From NCBI GenBank assembly GCA_020859985.1, contig JAJBVD010000002.1:1-64000 (forward strand): 64,000 bases of DNA. The letters run 5' to 3'. This document shows positions 27,175 to 35,884 of the stretch, one piece after another (within the stretch, counting starts at the first letter, position 1; every line of letters begins with the position of its first letter). The DNA comes from Clostridiales bacterium. GTDB lineage: Bacteria; Bacillota; Clostridia; Lachnospirales; Lachnospiraceae. The position numbers and the translations under genes were made by a program. Below the pieces are notes generated by a model, which did no database searches, was not told the DNA's origin, and saw nothing but the letters and a program-made list of their open reading frames with translations.

Positions 27175-28338
27175 ATGTTTCAGTATAAATGTTTAAATCC
27201 GATCGCGGCAGCCGGACTCAACCAGCTGTCGGGTCAGTATGTGCAGGTGGAAAATTTAGACGAGGCGGATGCCGTGCTGGTGCGCAGCGCGAACATGCAT
27301 GACATGGAATTGCCGGATACGCTGCAGGCAATTGCACGTGCCGGAGCGGGAGTCAACAACATTCCGCTTGACCTCTGCGCACAGAAAGGAATTGTGGTGT
27401 TTAACACGCCGGGTGCGAATGCAAACGGTGTAAAAGAGCTTGTGATCGCGGGTATGCTGCTGGCGGCGCGTGACATCGTCGGTGGTGTGAACTGGGTGGA
27501 TGCCCAGTCAGAGAATCCGGACGTACAGAAGCAGGCGGAGAAAGAAAAGAAACGTTTTTCCGGCACGGAGCTGCGCGGTAAAAAGCTGGGGATCATCGGA
27601 CTTGGCGCAATCGGCGTTCAGGTTGCGAACGCAGCGACGCATCTGTGCATGGAGGTTTATGGATATGATCCCTTTATCTCCGTTGACGCGGCCTGGAACC
27701 TTTCGAGGACTATTCACCACGTCACGGATGTCGAGAAGATTTATGAGCAGTGCGACTATATTACGATCCATGTGCCGCTGATGGATTCTACCCGCGGCAT
27801 GATCGATCAGGCGGCGATCGCGAAGATGAAGCCGAATGCGGTCATCCTGAATTTTGCGAGAGACCTGCTTGTGGATGAGAAAGCGGTCGTTGCGGCACTG
27901 GAAGAAGGCCGTATTCACCGCTATGTGTCGGATTTCCCGAACCCGGTGACAGTCGGTAAAAAAGGCGTGATTATTACCCCGCATCTTGGCGCATCCACCG
28001 CAGAGGCGGAAGAAAACTGTGCGCTGATGGCGGCAACTGAGCTGCGGAATTTCCTGGAAAACGGCAACATCCGCAATTCCGTGAACTATCCGAATTGTGA
28101 CATGGGCGTATGCACGCACGTGGCCCGTGTAGCAATCTACCACCGGAATGTGCCGAAGATGATCAGCTGCTTTACAGATGTTCTGGGCGATATGAATATT
28201 CAGAATATGAGCAACACCAGCCGCGGCGATTACGCTTATACGCTGGTCGATCTGGATGCGCCGGTTTCGGATGAGATTGTCAACGGCCTGAAATCTGTGA
28301 ACGATGTGATCCGGGTGCGAGTGATAAAAAACAGCTGA
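27175..28338 (+). CDS. serA: D-3-phosphoglycerate dehydrogenase
   Basis: A 387-residue NAD-dependent 2-hydroxyacid dehydrogenase opening the serine pathway. The Rossmann motif is IIGLGAIGVQVANAA; the catalytic Arg is in LNFARDLLVDEKAV and the catalytic His in ITPHLGASTAEAEEN. The last 70 residues (PKMISCFTDVLGDMNIQNMS onward) form an ACT domain, which could bind serine for feedback control. It lacks the long intervening domain of type I SerA. It is 175 bases after serC and three bases before the next frame. Confidence 0.95.
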   Translation: MFQYKCLNPIAAAGLNQLSGQYVQVENLDEADAVLVRSANMHDMELPDTLQAIARAGAGVNNIPLDLCAQKGIVVFNTPGANANGVKELVIAGMLLAARDIVGGVNWVDAQSENPDVQKQAEKEKKRFSGTELRGKKLGIIGLGAIGVQVANAATHLCMEVYGYDPFISVDAAWNLSRTIHHVTDVEKIYEQCDYITIHVPLMDSTRGMIDQAAIAKMKPNAVILNFARDLLVDEKAVVAALEEGRIHRYVSDFPNPVTVGKKGVIITPHLGASTAEAEENCALMAATELRNFLENGNIRNSVNYPNCDMGVCTHVARVAIYHRNVPKMISCFTDVLGDMNIQNMSNTSRGDYAYTLVDLDAPVSDEIVNGLKSVNDVIRVRVIKNS

Positions 28339-28359
28339 ACAGTGATGGGAGAACAGGTT

Positions 28360-29601
28360 ATGGCAGAAATCGTTCCATTTTACGGAGTGCTTCCGGCGAA
28401 AGAAGTGGTATCCCGCGTAGCAGCGCTTCCCTACGATGTATACAGCAGGGAAGAGGCAGCCGCGGAAGCGGCAAAGGACCGCCTTTCTTTCTTAAATATC
28501 GACCGGCCGGAGACACAGTTTGATTCCTCGCAGGATATGTACGCTCCTGAAGTCTACGCGAAAGCGGATGAGATGCTTCGTACGGAGATTGCGGAAGGCG
28601 TCTTTGTGCAGGATGAGGAAAAAAATTACTATATCTATGAGCTGACGATGAACGGCCGCAGCCAGACCGGACTTGTGGCTTGTGCTTCGATTGATGATTA
28701 TATTCACAATGTCATTAAGAAGCATGAAAACACCCGCGCGGAGAAGGAAGAAGACCGCGTTCATCATGTGGATCGGTGCAGCGCGCAGACAGGTCCGATC
28801 TTTCTGGCCTATCACCGCGATGAGCGGATTGCCAGAGTGATTGCCAGAGCGAAAACGCAGGCTCCAATTTTTGATTTTGTATCAGAGGATGGAATCGGAC
28901 ATCGCGGCTGGCGTATTGATGATACTTCAGATATTCTGGAGATCTGCGAGGCATTCGCAGCGATTGAGAGTATCTATATCGCAGACGGTCATCACCGTGC
29001 CGCGTCTGCGGTTCGCGTCGGACTGCAGCGCAGGGCAGAGCATCCGGATTATGACGGGACAGAGGAGTTTAATTATTTTCTTTCCGTGCTGTTTCCGGAT
29101 GATGAGTTGCTGATCATGGATTACAACCGTGTGATCAAAGATCTGAATGGCCTGTCTGTTTCAGAATTTCTGGAGCAGGCGGGTGAAGTGTTTGAAATCA
29201 CTCCCATGAGCGAGAGAAAAAAGCCGGAGCAAAAGGGCTCCATGACGATGTATCTTGACTCACGGTGGTTTGATTTAAAGGTAAAAGAGCAGTTTTGCAC
29301 TACTGACCCGATTGAGGGTCTGGACGTATCCATTCTGCAGAATCATCTGATCGGGCCGGTTCTGGACATTCAGGATCCGAAGCGGAACCGAAGGATTGAT
29401 TTTGTCGGCGGGATTCGGGGGCTTACAGAACTGGAACGCCGTGTGGATGAAGACGGCTGGGCTGTGGCGTTTGCAATGTATCCGACGTCGATCGCAGAGC
29501 TGTTTGCGGTTGCTGACGCTGGACTTCTGATGCCGCCGAAGTCAACCTGGTTTGAACCGAAGCTGCGCAGCGGACTGTTTCTGCACCTTTTCGAACGGTA
29601 G
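28360..29601 (+). CDS. DUF1015 family protein
   Basis: A 413-residue DUF1015 protein, a family that often accompanies serA/serC in Firmicutes; its biochemical role is not established. Conserved features include EIVPFYGVLPAKE at the start, ALPYDVYSREEA, RPETQ, KKHENTRAEKEEDRV, IADGHHRAASAVRV and FPDDELLIMDYNRV. ATG 28360 with GGGAGAACAGG upstream is taken as start; GTG 28342 also lies in frame, just after the serA stop. The closeness suggests cotranscription with serA. Confidence 0.9.
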   Translation: MAEIVPFYGVLPAKEVVSRVAALPYDVYSREEAAAEAAKDRLSFLNIDRPETQFDSSQDMYAPEVYAKADEMLRTEIAEGVFVQDEEKNYYIYELTMNGRSQTGLVACASIDDYIHNVIKKHENTRAEKEEDRVHHVDRCSAQTGPIFLAYHRDERIARVIARAKTQAPIFDFVSEDGIGHRGWRIDDTSDILEICEAFAAIESIYIADGHHRAASAVRVGLQRRAEHPDYDGTEEFNYFLSVLFPDDELLIMDYNRVIKDLNGLSVSEFLEQAGEVFEITPMSERKKPEQKGSMTMYLDSRWFDLKVKEQFCTTDPIEGLDVSILQNHLIGPVLDIQDPKRNRRIDFVGGIRGLTELERRVDEDGWAVAFAMYPTSIAELFAVADAGLLMPPKSTWFEPKLRSGLFLHLFER

Positions 29602-29610
29602 AAAACACAC

Positions 29611-29700
29611 GCAGGACATATCAAGGTGAGCCGTGCATGAAAATTGCTTCGCAATGGCACGGCCTGCGTCCTGCATAAGTTTATGCAGGACATATCAAGG
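29611..29700 (+). repeat. Two-hairpin intergenic element, copy A (before glgB)
   Basis: A hairpin at 29630-29663 has an outer stem GCCGTGC/GCACGGC and an inner stem ATTGC/GCAAT. A second one at 29668-29691 has stem GTCCTGCATAA/TTATGCAGGAC. A 16-base direct repeat GCAGGACATATCAAGG occurs at 29611-29626 and 29685-29700. Copy B lies before sufC at 40687-40750 with the same layout. The second hairpin ends six bases before the GGAGG of glgB. Confidence 0.8.
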
Positions 29701-29711
29701 AGGAAATTCTC

Positions 29712-32201
29712 ATGAACGAAAAACTGTACGATCTTATGGACTGGGCAGGAATTGAGGCGCTTGTATACTCTGAGGAGGATCATCCGCATCAGTATCTTGG
29801 TGCACATCTGACTGACGATGGTATCCTGATTCTGGCATTTTTCCCGGATGCGAAGGAAGCGTATGTTCTGCCGGAAGGGAAAAAGAAGCCGGTAGCGATG
29901 GTGCAGGAGGATGAGGCCGGATATTTTGCCGTGCTGATCAAGGGAAAGACCATACCGTCTTATACGTATCGTGTCGTTTATGAGGATGGAAATAAGGTTG
30001 ATTACGGAGATCCTTATTCTTTTGAACCTGTGTTGACGGAACAGGAGACCCGTAAGTTTAACGCGGGTATTTCCTATGATATTTATGAAAAGCTTGGCGC
30101 ACATCCGATGACAGTCGATGGAGTTTCCGGTGTTTATTTTGCTGTTTGGGCGCCCTGCGCGATGCGTGTCAGCGTTGTTGGCGATTTTAACCGCTGGGAC
30201 GGCCGCATGTATCCGATGCGTCGGCTCTGGGATTCTGGGATTTTTGAACTGTTTGTCCCGGGCATTTCGGCGGGGGCACTTTACAAATTTGAAATAAAGG
30301 CGAAGGGCGGTCTGACCTACTTAAAAGCCGACCCGTACGCGAATGCTTCAGAGCTTCGTCCGGGAACTGCATCGATCGTGGCTGATCTGGATCAGTTTAC
30401 GTGGACGGACACAGAGTGGCTCTGTTTGCGCGGCGCAAAGCAGGCAAAGGATGCGCCGATGGCGGTGCTGGAAATCGATCTGGCGACGTTTGACAGGCCG
30501 GTATCCGTACAGAAGGCTGCATCCGGCGAAAACACGGTATCCGGGCAGACTGCGGCATCTGAAAAGGACGCAGCTGAGCAGGATATAATCAAAGAGGGTA
30601 CGGAAAATGATGCGGTGAAAGAAGCTGCCCCCGAATTCTGCAATTACCGTGAGCTTGCACCAAAGATAGCTTCTTATGCAAAAGACCTGGGCTACACGCA
30701 CATTGAACTGATGCCGGTGATGGAGCATGTCTCCGATGAGTCGCTGGGATATGAAGTGACCGGTTATTATGCGCCGACCGCGCGTTTTGGCACCCCGGAA
30801 GATTTTATGTATTTTATGAATTATATGCATGGAGAGGGACTTGGCGTAATTCTGGACTGGGTACCGTCTCAGCTTCCGCGCGACACGCATGGTCTGGCTG
30901 CTTTTGACGGTACATTCCTGTATGAACACATGGATCCCCGCAAAGGCGTACATCCGAAGCACAATACCTTATTGTTTAATTACGGACGTCCGGAGGTATC
31001 CAATTTCCTGATCGCAAATGCTTTATTCTGGAAAGAAGTGTATCATGCGGATGGATTGCGGATGGATTCCGTGGCATCCATGCTCTATCTGGATTATGAC
31101 CGCAGACCCGGCCAGTGGGTGCCGAATATGTATGGCGGCAATGAGAATCTGGAGGCAGTGGAGTTTTTCAAGCATCTGAATTCTATTTTCAAAAAGCCAA
31201 AGGATGGCGCAATCCTGATTGCAGAGGATGCTTCTACCTGGCCGAAGCTGACTGTTCCGGTCGAAGATGGCGGTCTTGGTTTTGACTATAAATGGAATAC
31301 CGGATGGACGCGCGATACCATTGACTATATGCAGCTGGATCCGTATTTCCGTTCACATCACCATGATGAGCTGACTCTTAGCATGGTCTATACCTACAGT
31401 GAAGATTTCATTGTCGGATTTTCCCATGACAATATTGTCAGCGGACAGGGCTCTATGTACAGCAAGATGCCCGGTAAGCCGAAGATGAAGTTTGCAAATC
31501 TTCGCGCGGCTTATGGATGGATGATCGCTCACCCCGGAAAGAAACATTTGTTTATGGGAGAAGACCTGGGGGTGGTTTCAGAATGGAACTGCAGGAGCAG
31601 ACTCCCATGGGAGTTTTTGGAAAAAGAAGAGCATCAGCAGATGAAAGTCTATATGCAGGATTTGCTTACATTGTATCGTATACATCCGGCACTGTATCAG
31701 AATGATTTTGAACCGGATGGTTTCGAGTGGATCGACAGCCTGTCCGCGAACGAGAATACTCTTGTTTTCCTGCGTCGTGACGGGGAGCCGATCGGAGACG
31801 CCGCACATGCCAAAATCAGGGAAGCTGCGGGAGCTGCGCAGGCAACGGAAGAACTTCTGATTGTATGCAATTTCTCGCCGCTTGCTTATGAAAAATACCG
31901 TATCGGCGTTCCGTATGAAGGGAAATACAAGGAAATCTTCAGCAGCGACAGCGCGCGATACGGCGGCACGGGAAAAGTAAATCCGCGCGTAAAAGCATCC
32001 AGACCGGTTCCCTGCGACGACCGTGAGAATTCAATCGAGATTCAGATGCCGCCGATGGGGATTGCAGTGTTTCGGTGTGAAAAAGCGGAAGAAAATAAGA
32101 AATCAGCCGATTCGAAGCCCCCTGTAAATGCAGAAAGAACGAAAAAGGCTGTCAAATCTTCAACAAAAAAGAAGGGTACTGCAAAACCGGAAAAGAAGTA
32201 A
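29712..32201 (+). CDS. glgB: Divergent 1,4-alpha-glucan branching enzyme
   Basis: An 829-residue GH13 branching-enzyme homologue, longer than the usual 620-730. Order: N1 domain; CBM48 (AVWAPCAMRVSVVGDFNRWDG); an Ala/Glu/Thr-rich insertion at about residues 262-307 where classical enzymes have YEVHLGSW; the catalytic barrel; C-terminal beta domain; a Lys-rich tail. The nucleophile is D452 (GLRMDSVASMLYLDY), the acid/base E505 (IAEDAST), and H572-D573 are present (FSHDNIV). The normally invariant His of DWVPxHFP is Q387 here (DWVPSQLP). It may still branch glycogen, but altered specificity or loss of activity is possible. It lies near glgA. Confidence 0.85.
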   Translation: MNEKLYDLMDWAGIEALVYSEEDHPHQYLGAHLTDDGILILAFFPDAKEAYVLPEGKKKPVAMVQEDEAGYFAVLIKGKTIPSYTYRVVYEDGNKVDYGDPYSFEPVLTEQETRKFNAGISYDIYEKLGAHPMTVDGVSGVYFAVWAPCAMRVSVVGDFNRWDGRMYPMRRLWDSGIFELFVPGISAGALYKFEIKAKGGLTYLKADPYANASELRPGTASIVADLDQFTWTDTEWLCLRGAKQAKDAPMAVLEIDLATFDRPVSVQKAASGENTVSGQTAASEKDAAEQDIIKEGTENDAVKEAAPEFCNYRELAPKIASYAKDLGYTHIELMPVMEHVSDESLGYEVTGYYAPTARFGTPEDFMYFMNYMHGEGLGVILDWVPSQLPRDTHGLAAFDGTFLYEHMDPRKGVHPKHNTLLFNYGRPEVSNFLIANALFWKEVYHADGLRMDSVASMLYLDYDRRPGQWVPNMYGGNENLEAVEFFKHLNSIFKKPKDGAILIAEDASTWPKLTVPVEDGGLGFDYKWNTGWTRDTIDYMQLDPYFRSHHHDELTLSMVYTYSEDFIVGFSHDNIVSGQGSMYSKMPGKPKMKFANLRAAYGWMIAHPGKKHLFMGEDLGVVSEWNCRSRLPWEFLEKEEHQQMKVYMQDLLTLYRIHPALYQNDFEPDGFEWIDSLSANENTLVFLRRDGEPIGDAAHAKIREAAGAAQATEELLIVCNFSPLAYEKYRIGVPYEGKYKEIFSSDSARYGGTGKVNPRVKASRPVPCDDRENSIEIQMPPMGIAVFRCEKAEENKKSADSKPPVNAERTKKAVKSSTKKKGTAKPEKK

Positions 32202-32231
32202 TGGGTTTCCGTGGTCATGGAGGACGCATAA

Positions 32232-32666
32232 GTGGATAATGAAAATCTCAGAAAAAAGCAGAGTAAAATATCGAATCAGACTCCGGTAAACGTTGCGGAT
32301 ACACAGAGGGCGGAGACGGAGCACAGTCATACGCATACCCTGCCGGACGGGACGATTGTTGAGCATTTCCATGCGTCCCATGACCATTCTCACGAGCATA
32401 CGCACACACATGAAAATACGAAAGCGGTTCTCAACCGCCTTTCACGTGCGATCGGGCATCTGGAGTCCGTAAAGCGTATGGTGGAGGATGGTCGTGACTG
32501 CAGTGAGGTGCTGATTCAGCTTTCGGCGGTGAAGTCAGCGATTAATAATACGGGAAAAATTATTCTTCAGGATCACATAGAGCATTGTCTGGTCGATGCG
32601 ATCCAGTCTGGCGATATGAAAGAGATCGATGAGCTGAATAAGGCGATCGATCAGTTTATTAAGTAA
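32232..32666 (+). CDS. CsoR/RcnR-family metal-sensing repressor with His-rich N-terminus
   Basis: A 144-residue all-helical repressor. Residues about 1-60 are histidine-rich (HSHTHTLPDGTIVEHFHASH, then HDHSHEHTHTHEN). The CsoR domain follows: VLNRLSRAIGHLESVKRMVE, DCSEVLIQLSAVKSAINNTG, LQDHIEHCL. The C-H-C triad of Cu(I)-sensing CsoR is present (Cys of DCSEV, His and Cys of DHIEHC), so copper is the best guess; the His-rich tail could add nickel or cobalt binding. Start is GTG 32232. No metal transporter is adjacent. It lies 30 bases after glgB. Confidence 0.85.
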   Translation: MDNENLRKKQSKISNQTPVNVADTQRAETEHSHTHTLPDGTIVEHFHASHDHSHEHTHTHENTKAVLNRLSRAIGHLESVKRMVEDGRDCSEVLIQLSAVKSAINNTGKIILQDHIEHCLVDAIQSGDMKEIDELNKAIDQFIK

Positions 32667-32706
32667 AAGCCTTTCACAAAAATATGCTCGAAATCAAAAA
32701 AAATAC

Positions 32707-32735
32707 TTGCCAAATCCGTAGAAGTTTTATATAAT
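32707..32735 (+). promoter_or_regulatory. Promoter of tRNA-Thr
   Basis: TTGCCA (32707-32712), 17 bases, TATAAT (32730-32735), about 40 bases before the tRNA. Confidence 0.75.
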
Positions 32736-32775
32736 AGCGGAGTCGGTTCGAGATGACCGCGATAAAACTTTATAT

Positions 32776-32848
<73 letters not shown>

Positions 32849-32856
32849 GAATGATA

Positions 32857-32880
32857 AGCCCCGTGTTTACGGGGTTTTTC
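32857..32880 (+). terminator. Terminator after tRNA-Thr
   Basis: CCCCGT (32859-32864) and ACGGGG (32869-32874) around GTTT, followed by TTTTTC. Confidence 0.9.
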
Positions 32881-32910
32881 TTTTATTTCTGTTTTTATTT
32901 TATTCGCGTC

Positions 32911-32939
32911 TTTACAATTTCCATCTTTTGCCCTATAAT
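32911..32939 (+). promoter_or_regulatory. Promoter of the coiled-coil protein gene and glgA
   Basis: TTTACA (32911-32916), 17 bases, TATAAT (32934-32939). The next gene starts at 33021 and glgA follows without a terminator. Confidence 0.7.
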
Positions 32940-33020
32940 TTTATGTGATAGTTTCGAACGGCATGCAGGAAGATCGTACGATGCCGTTGTCAAAAATAAA
33001 ATCTAAAGGAGGGCGTTACT

Positions 33021-33275
33021 GTGGCGCGTGAAAGAAGGTCAAAAAAGGAAGTTATTGCGGCGAAAATGGATTTGATTGATGAGAAGATCAATGCTTATGC
33101 AACAAAGATAGCTGATCTGCAGAATCAGAAAGAGGAACTTCAGAACCAGCTTGATGAGCTGGCGGCAGCAGAGAAGAAGGCTGAGGAAGAAGCACAGCTG
33201 AAGGAAGTTCTGAAGCTCTTAAAGACAAAGAATATTTCAGTCGGCGAGCTGAAAGAGATGGTAGAGAATAAATGA
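33021..33275 (+). CDS. Small coiled-coil protein of unknown function
   Basis: An 84-residue, highly charged protein. Residues about 12-65 form heptads (KMDLIDEKINAYATKIADLQ and NQKEELQNQLDELAAAEKKA) typical of a coiled coil, and the last 20 residues (LLKTKNISVGELKEMVENK) look like a small helical domain. No membrane segment or Cys. The start is GTG 33021 with AAAGGAGGG eight bases upstream, a strong site. It lies 34 bases before glgA and is probably cotranscribed. I cannot assign a function. Confidence 0.75.
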   Translation: MARERRSKKEVIAAKMDLIDEKINAYATKIADLQNQKEELQNQLDELAAAEKKAEEEAQLKEVLKLLKTKNISVGELKEMVENK

Positions 33276-33309
33276 TGGCAGCTGTCGTATGCTGTTGGAG
33301 GGTTTCTAT

Positions 33310-34755
33310 ATGAAAAATATATTGTTTGTTACATCTGAGGCGACTCCTTTTATCAAGACAGGAGGTCTCGCGGATGTTGCCGGTTCTCTTCCCAAATGCT
33401 TCAATAAAGAAGAGTTTGATTGCCGCGTGATTCTGCCGAAGTATCAGTGCATGGCGGAGGAATGGAAGAATAAGCTGGAGTACGTGACGCATTTTTATAT
33501 GAATCTGTCCTGGAGATCCCAGTATGTAGGTATCCTGCATATGGAGCTGGAAGGCATTCACTTTTATTTTATTGATAATGAATACTATTTCTCAGGCCCG
33601 AAGCCGTATGGGAATATCTATCAGGATATTGAGAAGTTTGCGTTCTTCTCCAAAGCAGCGCTTTCGGCGCTTCCGTCGATTGGCTTCCGCCCGGACATCA
33701 TACACTGTCACGACTGGCAGACCGGACTGATTCCGGTGATGCTGAAGGATCGCTTCCAGGATGGTGATTTTTACCGCGGGATTAAGTCGGTGATCACGAT
33801 TCACAATCTGAAGTTCCAGGGTGTCTGGGATGTGAAGACGGTGCGGGATATCACCGGACTCCCGGCGTATTATTTCACACCGGATAAGCTGGAGGCATAT
33901 GGCGACGCGAACTATCTGAAGGGCGGCATTGTCTACGCGGATGCGATTACGACAGTGAGCGATACCTACGCGGAGGAGATCAAGCAGCCGTTCTACGGCG
34001 AGCGCCTGGATGGTCTGATGCGTGCGCGTGCAAACGACCTTCGCGGCATCGTGAACGGTATTGATTACGATGTGTGGAATCCGGAGACCGATCCATTGAT
34101 CGAGCATCATTTTAACGCGAAAAACTTCCGCAAGGAGAAGATTAAGAATAAGAGGGCACTGCAGCGCGAGCTTGGTCTGCAGCAGAATGATTCCGCGTTT
34201 ATGATTGGCATTGTATCGCGGCTGACGGATCAGAAGGGATTTGACCTGATTGCGCATATGATGGATGAGATGTGCCAGAATGATCTTCAGATCGTTGTGC
34301 TTGGTACGGGCGAGGAGAAATATGAGAATATGTTCCGCCACTTTGCATGGAAATATCAGGGCAAGGTGTCCGCGAATATTTTCTATTCCGAGGCTCTCTC
34401 TCACAAGATTTACGCAGCCTGCGACGCGTTCCTGATGCCGTCGCTGTTTGAACCGTGCGGTCTTTCTCAGATCATCAGCCTGCGCTACGGCACTGTGCCG
34501 ATTGTGCGTGAGACGGGCGGCTTGAAGGATACGGTGCAGCCGTACAATGAGTATGAGAGCACGGGTACCGGATTCAGCTTTGCGAATTACAATGCGCATG
34601 AGATGTATTTCACGATTCAGCGCGCAATGGGGCTTTATCATGGTAAGAAGCGTGAATGGAATAAGATGATCGACCGCGGCATGGCGGTGGATTTCTCGTG
34701 GAACAGCTCCGCGAGAAAATACGAGGAGATGTACAACTGGCTGCTCGGCTGCTGA
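33310..34755 (+). CDS. glgA: Glycogen synthase (ADP-glucose type)
   Basis: A 481-residue GT5 glycosyltransferase that extends alpha-1,4-glucan from ADP-glucose. The ADP-glucose-binding loop is EATPFIKTGGLADVAGSLP at the N-terminus; HDWQTGLIPVML, TIHNLKFQG, GIVNGIDYDVWNPETD and the C-terminal LMPSLFEPCGLSQIISLRYG (the E/GLxQ catalytic region) are present. ATG 33310 with GGAGGG upstream is preferred to 33289. With glgB nearby this suggests glycogen storage, but glgC/D and glgP are not in the window. Confidence 0.96.
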   Translation: MKNILFVTSEATPFIKTGGLADVAGSLPKCFNKEEFDCRVILPKYQCMAEEWKNKLEYVTHFYMNLSWRSQYVGILHMELEGIHFYFIDNEYYFSGPKPYGNIYQDIEKFAFFSKAALSALPSIGFRPDIIHCHDWQTGLIPVMLKDRFQDGDFYRGIKSVITIHNLKFQGVWDVKTVRDITGLPAYYFTPDKLEAYGDANYLKGGIVYADAITTVSDTYAEEIKQPFYGERLDGLMRARANDLRGIVNGIDYDVWNPETDPLIEHHFNAKNFRKEKIKNKRALQRELGLQQNDSAFMIGIVSRLTDQKGFDLIAHMMDEMCQNDLQIVVLGTGEEKYENMFRHFAWKYQGKVSANIFYSEALSHKIYAACDAFLMPSLFEPCGLSQIISLRYGTVPIVRETGGLKDTVQPYNEYESTGTGFSFANYNAHEMYFTIQRAMGLYHGKKREWNKMIDRGMAVDFSWNSSARKYEEMYNWLLGC

Positions 34756-34876
34756 CGGTTTCATCTGGAAATGCTTTTACAGATACGGCGGCAGATTAGC
34801 AGCTATGAGGTATATCCATGAAAATAGAAAAGGCGGGGGATTCGGATTCTATCCTGGTACCCTGTCTTTTTTACTT

Positions 34877-35793
34877 TTATTCATAATCAATCTCACGGAA
34901 GGAACGGTAGCCCTCACGGTACGCCGCAGGTGTCATTCCGGTTTTGGATTTGAAAAGATTGATGAAATGTGTGACGCTGTCAATACCGACCGCGGAGGCA
35001 ACCTCATGGATGCGCAGGTCAGTGGTCTCAAGCAGAGTGCGGGCATGTGACAGGCGGACGCTGTTTAAGTATTTGATTGGGGTCTGCCCATAATGCTGTG
35101 TAAACTCTCTGCAGAGGCGGTAGCGGCTGATGGAAAAGGATGCCGCCAGCTCTGTCACGGAATGATCCTTTTGGTAGCTGGTGTCAAACAGTGCTTTGAT
35201 TTTTATGAGATATGGGGGGCAACTTTTACGTTTGTGTGATCCATATGCAGGTCGAGCAGCAGGTCTGAGAGAATATCCGTCAGCAGGCGGTTTTCCTGAA
35301 TAGCATGATGCGGGGAAGTCCGCAGGCCAAGCTCCGTCAGCCTGCGGATGTTGTCCGCTACCTGCGTGTGCTCCGGACAGGAAAAGACGGGAAAGCTGAT
35401 CTTGCAGATTTCCTCATAGTAGGTGGAGGCGGCTTCTCCTGAAAAAAACACAAGCCGGATACTCCACTGGGAAACGGCCGGACGAAGCTGCAGATAGTCC
35501 TGACAGTCCCATAGGAGCAGACTGCCTTCGGTAAGGGTGTTCCGGTCGCCCTCCGTCTGCACGATTCCTTCGCCGGCCACTGTATAGAGAAGAAGGTAGC
35601 TGTTCACATCCTGGAAGGCGAACGAGTCCGGTCGGTTCAGGGTGCGCAGCCCGCCTGCACAGGGGTAGAGAAGATGGCTTTGTACATCAGGCAGGGATGT
35701 ATAAAAATCCGGCATGAAATCGGCCAGCGTCCCGTTTGAATAATCCATCAGGGCAATCTTAAGGGAGGATGGAAACAGCTCTGTTATTTGCAT
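34877..35793 (-). pseudogene. AraC-family regulator interrupted by a frameshift
   Basis: Two minus-strand frames make one AraC protein of about 305 residues. The first (35793-35203) is the cupin-like effector domain, from MQITELFPSSLKIALMDYS to HTNVKVAPHIS and a stop. The second resumes as PYLIKIKALFDTSYQKDHSV and TELAASFSISRYRLCREFTQ, the two-HTH DNA-binding domain, ending at 34877. The switch is at a run of six C on the coding strand (plus-strand GGGGGG, 35214-35219); one more C restores VAPPYLIKIK. It may be a true mutation, a phase-variable tract or a sequence error. It points away from the Xaa-Pro peptidase gene. Confidence 0.85.
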
Positions 35794-35884
35794 CGTAAAG
35801 GTCTCCGTTTCTTTTTACAACCTGTTTCCATTTTAGTTTCGGATGAGGATAAAGTCAACTGTAAATAATTTTGGAGGAAATACA

